64,000 bases of DNA from Lasiodiplodia sp. COLG20 (lineage: Eukaryota > Ascomycota > Dothideomycetes > Botryosphaeriales > Botryosphaeriaceae): positions 7,440,001 to 7,504,000 of the forward strand of contig VNWV01000001.1 in NCBI GenBank assembly GCA_009801085.1, in the 5' to 3' direction. The position numbers and the translations under genes are program-made. Below are positions 58,425-64,000 of this stretch, in pieces. The notes under the pieces were generated by a model, which did not search any database, was not told where the DNA came from, and saw only the letters and a program-made list of their open reading frames with translations. Every line of letters starts with the position of its first letter. Within the stretch, counting starts at the first letter, position 1.

Positions 58425-58975
58425 TCAACTGAAGCGGTCTCCCTTCCTGCTCCGGAACGGGTCGTTCGCTTCGTACTTGCTCTTCTCGAAGACCTGCTGC
58501 CCCGCATTCTCGGGCGCGTGTCGTGTCGGCGCGGGGTCCTGGCTGGCTTCCTGGCTGGGGTTGGCGCCGCCGTTGGAGCCGTTGAAGGCCTGAGCCTCGA
58601 GGCGCGCTTGCATCTCACGCTTGCGGCGGTCGGCAGCTGCCTTCTCGGCACGCTCGGCGTTGATCTCCTTCTTCGCGAAGTAGTAGGCACCGCCGCCGGC
58701 TGGGAGGATTTCGCGTTAGTCCAGAGCGTATTTCTCGCTGAGGAGGGTGTCTTCAACGCGGAGGCGATTGTTGATCGGCCGGAGCATTGTTTGGTGTGGA
58801 CGTACCGACGATGAGAACGCCCCATCCATAGCTGGTGGAGGATTATGGTGAGTGTCGGTCCTACGGAGGTGGTCGGGAATGACTATGAATGACGTACGCG
58901 GTAGACCTTACCTGCGCGGGCGTCAGCGGGGAACTACATCTGCAATTGAGGTGGCGGAGAGCTTACGGTGTTCAT
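58425..58975 (-). CDS. Small DUF4748-type membrane protein
   Basis: Four exons: 58975..58967 (9 bp), 58911..58898 (14 bp), 58831..58806 (26 bp), 58699..58425; 107 residues. The pieces join to MNTVRSTAYGWGVLIVAGGG followed by AYYFAKKEINAERAEKAAAD. The Gly-rich hydrophobic helix followed by AYYFAK and a charged helix is the pattern I associate with the fungal DUF4748 family of small, probably mitochondrial or ER membrane proteins of unknown role. The C-terminal half is polar and ends DPFRSRKGDRFS. Half of the intron-exon structure lies in the first 17 codons. All four junctions are GT-AG and in phase, and only this path gives the continuous motif. The first exon's ATG has no clear alternative. 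Confidence 0.8.
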
Positions 58976-59324
58976 TGTTGCGAGTTTGGGGGAAGACGGC
59001 TGTTTGGCGGATTGGGTGTTTTCTGGAGAAAAGGGAGCGCAGAGGATTGGGCGTTTGGGAATGCCGGCGGAGCCAGAGCTGTCTGCGCAAAATAGTGGAT
59101 GAAATCAGGCCATTCTGTAGGGCTGACGCCACACCGAAGCGGAAGCTCCAAGCGCTCATCACCTAGCTTTCCCGCATGTCAACCGCCCTCGACCGCCCAT
59201 CCCCGTCCCTTAGTCGCCGACTCGGACTTGTTCTCTGTTCACCCAGGTCGCCGATTGTTTACCAACACCACAAGCCCTATTCCCCGCCGAGTCTCTTTCC
59301 CGGGCGACGCCGCATTCGCCCACC
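58976..59324. promoter_or_regulatory. Divergent promoter region
   Basis: The 349 bp separate the starts of the DUF4748 gene (-) and the next gene (+). No TATA box or other gene is evident. Confidence 0.45.
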
Positions 59325-59993
59325 ATGCACGAAGACCGTACGCTGCCGAGCTTCCCCACATCTTCAACAACACAACCCGTTCTCCGCTAACCACGACGCA
59401 TTTGCTGTCCACTCGCAGACCCGCACCCGCTCCTCGCACAAATCCCCCTCACAGTCTCACCATTCGTCTCCCTGCCAACCGCCACCCCTCTGCCCTACAC
59501 CTACAAGCAACTCCCCTCGACCCTCCCACCCTCCGTCACCGACCCTCCCGCCGTCGCCAACGCCACCGACGACCAGCAACTACAACAAGATAATGCTGCC
59601 GGGGGAGGAGCACCGCCGAAGCCGGCGTATGTGATGTCGGCGTCGGGCCAGCACGCGGCGCACCCGGACGACATCATCGCGTCGTGCCGCGCGCTGCAGG
59701 CGCACCTGACACGGCTGACAGAGGACGCGCGCGCCACGGTGCGCCAGTGGGAGGAGGGCATCCGCGAGCGCGACCTCGCCGAGAAGCGCCGCGTCGCCCC
59801 CGGCTGGCTGGACGAGGACGTCAAGATGCTGGTGCCGGAGCGGAAAGGTGACGGTGGCGGACAACAGGGGGGAAGCTTGCTAGATGAGGCGGCGCCGCAG
59901 CAGCAGCAACAAGGGGAGGCAATGCAGGGGGTTGTGCAGAGTGATGAGGGGGCTGAGTTGGACAGGGCGTTTGGAGGGTTGGGGATTCGGTGA
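59325..59993 (+). CDS. Conserved-looking small protein of unknown function
   Basis: Two exons, 59325..59337 and 59455..59993, joined in phase by a 117 bp intron (GTACGC donor, CCTCACAG acceptor); 183 residues. The start reads MHEDLSPFVSLPTATPLPYT. A Pro-rich N-terminal third is followed by a helical segment (HPDDIIASCRALQAHLTRLT onward) containing the strongly patterned AEKRRVAPGWLDEDVKML, then a Gln/Gly-rich tail. The middle block looks like a conserved coiled-coil motif, but I cannot name the family. The first exon is short and therefore less certain; the frame from about 59455 onward is well supported. Function unknown. Confidence 0.6.
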
Positions 59994-60689
59994 TCAAAGT
60001 GGATACGTCAAGTGGTGGTAGTTTATACGATATCGAATGGAGCTGGATTGGCTCAAAAGCTGCCGTCCATCAAAGGAAAATGATAGTAGAGCTGGGAAGA
60101 TTGTAAAGAGTTTCGAGGCATGTCCGTAATGACCGGCGTTCCAGGTGTTATTGAGAGCATCACGGCTGTACGAAGACTGCTTCTCAAGAACGCTACTGAG
60201 GATGGGATATATTCATCACAAGATTGGAGGTAGGGAACCATGTTTCGGTCAAGCTGCTTCTAGGATTTCACCTGGCCGGCTTGAAATTGACACTCGATTT
60301 TGAATAGAGAATTTGTCAAAATAGAATAGATTCCTTAGCACCATATCAGAGTATCGATATCAATGTTTATTGGCCTGCAAATTGCGAAAGCAGGGAGCTT
60401 GGATAGGTGACGTGCGGAGGAGCGCGGAGATCAGCGCGAACCTCCGCCGGCGGGTCTACAAGCCAAACCAACACCTGTACCTCAACTTTACAACTTCGAA
60501 TCCCCATTCCCTGCCACAAGAAGCGAAACCAAATCAATGCCAGAATCGAGCTTATAACCACTTCAAACCTTAAACTGCAAAGCGCTTCCAACAAAAATCA
60601 GAATACCTGAAAGCTGCAACCATGAGCAAGTTCGAAGTCCGTCCTCATTCCAGCTTGCCCCTACCAAAAGCCGACAGCTTTCCACTAAC
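59994..60689. other. 0.7 kb tandem spacer with an upstream ORF of COG2
   Basis: It carries the 3' flank of the previous gene and the leader of COG2. The leader contains a 23-codon open frame ending in the COG2 start (listed separately). No other gene is seen. Confidence 0.5.
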
Positions 60690-60693
60690 ATGA
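60622..60693 (+). promoter_or_regulatory. Upstream ORF overlapping the COG2 start codon
   Basis: A 23-codon frame starts at CAACCATGAG, a good initiation context, and its TGA stop overlaps the COG2 ATG as ATGA (60690-60693). A ribosome finishing it would stop exactly where the main frame starts. It could lower or regulate COG2 translation by termination-reinitiation. Whether it lies on the mRNA depends on the transcription start site, which is unknown. Confidence 0.55.
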
Positions 60694-61622
60694 AACGGCG
60701 CTTCTCGCAGCTCCCCTCCTCCAACGCCACGTCAGAACCCTCAACGCCGGACCCCGAGGTGCACATCTCGACGGGCGGCCTCATGACCGACTCGGACGAC
60801 GACGCGGACCTGCCGTACCCGGCGCCGCTGCCGCGCAGCGCCTTCACGGTGCCGGCGGAGCAGTTCTCGGCGGCGCAGTACCTGTCGACGCTGTCGCACC
60901 GGCACCAGACGCTGGCGGACCTGCGGTCGGACCTGCGCGCGCGCAGCGGCCTCATCAGCCGCGAGCTGCTCGACCTCGTCAACGCCAACTACGCCGACTT
61001 CCTGAGCCTGGGCCAGGCGCTGCACGGCGGCGAGGACAAGGTCGAGGAGGTGCGCGTCGGCCTGCTCGGCCTGCGCAAGGCCGTCGGCGAGGTGCGCGGC
61101 GCCGTTGCGGGCAGGGAGGACGAGGTGCGCCGCCTGGTCGAGGAGCGCGAGGCCGTCAGGAGGCAACGCGCCGTCGCGAGGGCGCTGCTGGAGGTCGAGA
61201 GAAGGGTGGGTGAGCTGGAGGCTGCGCTGGTCGTCGGGCAGCAGGGGCCCGCGAAGGGGCAAGGAGAGAGCACGGAGAGCAGCGATGAGGAGGACGATGA
61301 TGACGATGAGGAGAGCGACGAGGAGGAAGAGGAGAGCTTGGGGAGCAGCGTCCCATTAGGGAGGCTGAGGAGACTGGCGAGGCAGTACCTGAGCGTGCGC
61401 CAGACCGCGGGACGGATTGGCAAAGAGCACCCGTTCTTGGTCGCGCAGGAGCCTCGTTTGACGAAGATTCGGAATACCCTGCTGCTGGACCTTGGAGCGG
61501 AGCTGAAATCGGCAAAGGCTGCGGGTCCGCAAGGCAAGAATAGAGTGCTCAAGGTCATGAGCATCTACGCAGAAATGGACGAAGGCATCGAGGCTGTCAA
61601 GGTCCTGAAGGGAGGCTCTTGA
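60690..61622 (+). CDS. COG2: Conserved oligomeric Golgi complex subunit 2
   Basis: One exon, 310 residues. The segment LPYPAPLPRSAFTVPAEQFS leads into the COG2 N-terminal helical block (QYLSTLSHRHQTLADLRSDL, then LLDLVNANYADFLSLGQALH and KVEEVRVGLLGLRKAVGEVR), the region that packs in lobe A of the COG tethering complex. COG tethers retrograde intra-Golgi vesicles. An acidic Asp/Glu/Ser run lies at about 192-218, and a second helical part (RLRRLARQYLSVRQTAGRIG) ends the chain. Filamentous-fungal COG2 is short like this, lacking the long C-terminal domain of animal COG2. The start is set by the ATGA overlap with the upstream ORF. It is convergent with the uL1m gene. Confidence 0.9.
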   Translation: MKRRFSQLPSSNATSEPSTPDPEVHISTGGLMTDSDDDADLPYPAPLPRSAFTVPAEQFSAAQYLSTLSHRHQTLADLRSDLRARSGLISRELLDLVNANYADFLSLGQALHGGEDKVEEVRVGLLGLRKAVGEVRGAVAGREDEVRRLVEEREAVRRQRAVARALLEVERRVGELEAALVVGQQGPAKGQGESTESSDEEDDDDDEESDEEEEESLGSSVPLGRLRRLARQYLSVRQTAGRIGKEHPFLVAQEPRLTKIRNTLLLDLGAELKSAKAAGPQGKNRVLKVMSIYAEMDEGIEAVKVLKGGS

Positions 61623-61798
61623 AGACCCACGAGCATTTCTGGGTAACCCCCTTTACTTCTAGAGCGTCTTCTTTCCAGCAGCATATAATACCCAGATCAC
61701 GCAGCCGCAGTATACCGATGGATTCCAAAAGTCATTTCATGATAATACACTATTTTCCGTGTCCGCTTTCAATGCCCAATATATACCCTTAAGTTTGT

Positions 61799-62875
61799 TT
61801 AATCTACAGATACAAGGTCTCTTGGGTTTGGTGAATCAGGCCCTCTGAAGTCTCCGTTCAAGCTGAATCCCGGCGAGTGCGTTGAGCTCAGCACCTAGAA
61901 AGGGTCAGTTACAGCGCTTTATGGGAGCCTGATTGGATGAACAACTTACCACTTCATGAATGTCCTTCGAGATGCGGTCACTCAACTGCGCCATATCCTT
62001 CTTCACGCTGTCAATGAAGTGCCTGATGTTTTTCTGCAGCTCCTCCGGCGTGAAGGCCAGCTGCCCGATGGCCATCCTGACCACACCCAATCGCTCTCTG
62101 TACTCGGCACCGCCGACCATTTCCTTGACCGCCGAGCTCGGGTCCTTGACGACGGTTCCCATCTTGGCGCTGGGCATGAGCCCCTTGGGACCAAGAATAC
62201 GGCCCAGTCCCGCCTTATTCATCACTTGCAGAGAGTCCGTGTGGCACAGGCAGCGGTCAAAATCGATCTTGCCCTCCTTGATGGCGTTGAACACCTCGTC
62301 CTCGCCGACGACAGTCGCGCCCGCGGCCAGCGCCGCCTGGCCTGCCTTCGAGTCGCGCGGCGCGATCACGCAGATGCGCAGGCCCGTCTTGACCGGGTGC
62401 GGCAGGCGTAGGCGGTTGCGCACCACGGGGCCGTTCTTGAGCGTGCGGAGCTTCAGATGGAGCTCATATTTGGGAGATTTGGGATCTAGGCCGGCTTCGA
62501 AAGCGCGAATGTACCTGCACGGAATTCGGGCGTCAGTATATCTGGTTCTCCGGGCTGCTTTTGGTGCGATTGCTTCTGAGGCGCGTGCTGCGAGGACCGC
62601 CAAATATCGGCCGAGGGTGGACCGTACCGGATCGCATCCAGCAGAGCGAATTGCTCAGCTTCTTTAAGGTCGGGGGTGAGGAAGGTCTTCCGGGGCTTCT
62701 TCTTCTTCTTGCTGCTGGCGTCGTCTTTTTTCTTGTAGCCCTTTCCCGCGATAGCGGTGCGGACTTGCTGGATGGGTATCAACGCAGGGGCGAATGCCCG
62801 ACCGGCAGTCGGCCGTATTGAAGGATTGAGGACATTCCTGCTCAAGTGAGCAAGACACCGCTGTGTTGAAGCCAT
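61799..62875 (-). CDS. MRPL1: Mitochondrial large-subunit ribosomal protein uL1m
   Basis: Three exons: 62875..62628, 62514..61950, 61894..61799; 302 residues. The N-terminus MASTQRCLAHLSRNVLNPSI is Arg/Ser-rich and free of acidic residues, as expected of a mitochondrial presequence; a Lys-rich stretch (KKKDDASSKKKKKPRKT) follows. The L1 core has the signature region GLGRILGPKGLMPSAKMGTV (about 205-224), preceded by GATVVGEDEVFNAIKEGKID. uL1 forms the mobile stalk at the ribosomal E site. The last exon encodes VLSSTHSPGFSLNGDFRG and a short tail. An in-frame ATG at 62962 would add 29 residues before the presequence; I prefer 62875. Confidence 0.93.
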
Positions 62876-63415
62876 TGGGGCGCGTGGGCTTGGTGGAGTC
62901 GCGTTGCTGTCGACTTTCCAGCCCGCCGACGGAGCTTGACGGCCGACTGCTCCGATCGCCATGGTCCGTGCACAAAATTGTAATTGTAATGCAACGACAT
63001 TTTCAAAATTCACCTTGCACTTTTGATGGAACGGTTTGAGGCAGCAATTATCGTATGTTGCTAAGATCAACTACAGATTCCTGTCTTCAAGACATGCACC
63101 GTGACACAATGACATCGGAACTTCATCCGCGATATCGTGACAGCACCCAGAATCGACCGCTGAAAAACCAAAATATCAAAACCAATGCACATGAACACCC
63201 ATCCGGCAGCCTTGCCTCTGCTTTTTACCCATGTAGAACCGAACCCGCTAGAACAATCGCTAAACTCAGATAATGAAAAGACATCAAGCCATCATAAACG
63301 CCAACCCGACCTCGCTAGACGTAGCTAACGAGTAGCGAGCAAGAATTAACAGTGAGAAGGGGTATAATACTCATAAGCGCTCGCTTAGTCACTTTGACAG
63401 AGAGAAAAAGGAGGC
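62876..63415. other. 0.54 kb tandem spacer
   Basis: This lies between the uL1m start and the stop of the next minus-strand gene. It is AT-richer and holds no supportable gene. Confidence 0.5.
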
Positions 63416-64000
63416 CTAAACCTTCGCTGGCGTGCTTGTGTCTGGCGCCTCGGCTGCGGACTCGTCAAAGATGACGAAGTCGTTGCTCTCTTCTGACGGA
63501 GAGACCTCAGGAATGGCTGGTTCGAGGTCGTTGCCAGCGCTGCAAGCGTTCTTTGCAGACTTGGTGACAGTAGCGGTAGCGGTATCTTTCCCCTCCCGTG
63601 CCGGGACGTCGTCAAAGGTGCACTCCTTCGACAGCGAAGAAGGCTTCTCTGGGGCAGTGCCATCGACGATGACGTACGAGTTCCCATCAAGCCCTTCTCC
63701 GAAGTAGTCCGAGGCAGGCAGAGCGGAGAGCGGCGAGCGATCCTCCTCCATGGCGTCCTTCTCAACCTTGCGGCGCTGCTTGATCTTCCTCGGCTCGGAA
63801 CCAGCGTCGGGCCCGCTCGCAGAACGAGAGCTCGACATAAGGTAATAATCGGGCGGCGGGATGTTCTCCTTGCCCTTCTCGCGCGACTCGTTCTCGGCAC
63901 GAGTGTCGGAGTCATCATCGGATGAGATGTCCAGGACAAGTGCGGAGTGCTCCATCATGTTTGTTGCTTCCTCTTCAGGGCTGTCCTCGTGGATCTCAAA
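63416..64000 (-). CDS. Acidic hypothetical protein, N-terminus outside the window
   Basis: The frame is open from the stop at 63416 to the window edge (195 codons), without need for an intron. It is acidic and probably disordered: MEHSALVLDISSDDDSDTRA, then a KGKENIPPPD segment, and short hydrophobic motifs (LPASDYFGEGLDGNSYVIVD; SNDFVIFDES) spaced in Ser/Glu-rich sequence. Met codons at 63958 and 63955 could be starts, but the upstream residues (FEIHEDSPEEEATN) read equally naturally, so the gene probably begins beyond 64000. No domain is recognised; the composition suggests a nuclear or regulatory protein. Confidence 0.65.
   Translation of the reverse strand, partial: FEIHEDSPEEEATNMMEHSALVLDISSDDDSDTRAENESREKGKENIPPPDYYLMSSSRSASGPDAGSEPRKIKQRRKVEKDAMEEDRSPLSALPASDYFGEGLDGNSYVIVDGTAPEKPSSLSKECTFDDVPAREGKDTATATVTKSAKNACSAGNDLEPAIPEVSPSEESNDFVIFDESAAEAPDTSTPAKV

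Noticed and set aside
1..64000. tRNA, rRNA or CRISPR features
   Set aside because: Reading for T-arm-like GTTCGANNC blocks, rRNA-like conserved blocks and regularly spaced repeats gave nothing convincing; a covariance-model scan would be needed to exclude a single tRNA.

Overview
The window is nuclear DNA from a filamentous ascomycete (Pezizomycotina). The genes carry short spliceosomal introns, mostly about 45-120 bp with GTNNGT donors and CTRAC-type branch sites, plus several micro-exons. The gene set is typically fungal: a septin, a fungal-type Hsp70-like protein, a DUF1996 secreted protein, an AA9 LPMO and a cellobiose dehydrogenase. The two oxidative cellulose-degrading enzymes suggest a plant-associated or saprotrophic species. 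I lean towards Dothideomycetes, with low confidence. I rebuilt gene models by hand from splice sites and reading phase; exon coordinates are in each entry.

Layout. 0-13.5 kb: YAR1 (-, C-terminus cut by the window edge), an Hsp70-like ATPase (-), a one-pass membrane protein (+), an unknown low-complexity protein (+) and FAL1/eIF4A3 (-). 13.5-24.5 kb: SF3a60/Prp9 (+, divergent from FAL1), a secreted DUF1996 protein (+), a BCS1-like AAA ATPase (+) and a GNAT acetyltransferase (-). 26-34 kb: VMA1 (+), VPS1 (+) and an AMP-binding-like protein lacking recognisable catalytic motifs (+). 34-38 kb: gene-poor, with a decayed Ty3/gypsy retrotransposon. 38-48 kb: a CASTOR-like ACT protein (-), then cellobiose dehydrogenase with a C-terminal CBM1 (-) diverging from an AA9 LPMO (+). 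48-55 kb: PWP2 (-), the septin CDC12 (+, divergent) and a WDR83-like WD40 protein (+). 57-64 kb: a tiny membrane ORF (+), a DUF4748 protein (-), a small conserved-looking protein (+), COG2 (+), mitochondrial uL1 (-) and the C-terminal part of an acidic protein (-).

How the genes fit together. The clearest functional unit is the CDH/AA9 pair on one 1.24 kb divergent promoter, because CDH is an established electron donor to LPMOs. The intron before the CBM1 of CDH has an in-frame stop at its start, so its retention would give a CBM-less enzyme. FAL1/Prp9 (both linked to splicing) and VMA1/VPS1 (both vacuolar) are also adjacent. The remaining genes are mostly housekeeping: ribosome biogenesis (YAR1, PWP2), mitochondrial translation, Golgi tethering and cytokinesis. 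I found no CRISPR array, rRNA gene or convincing tRNA.
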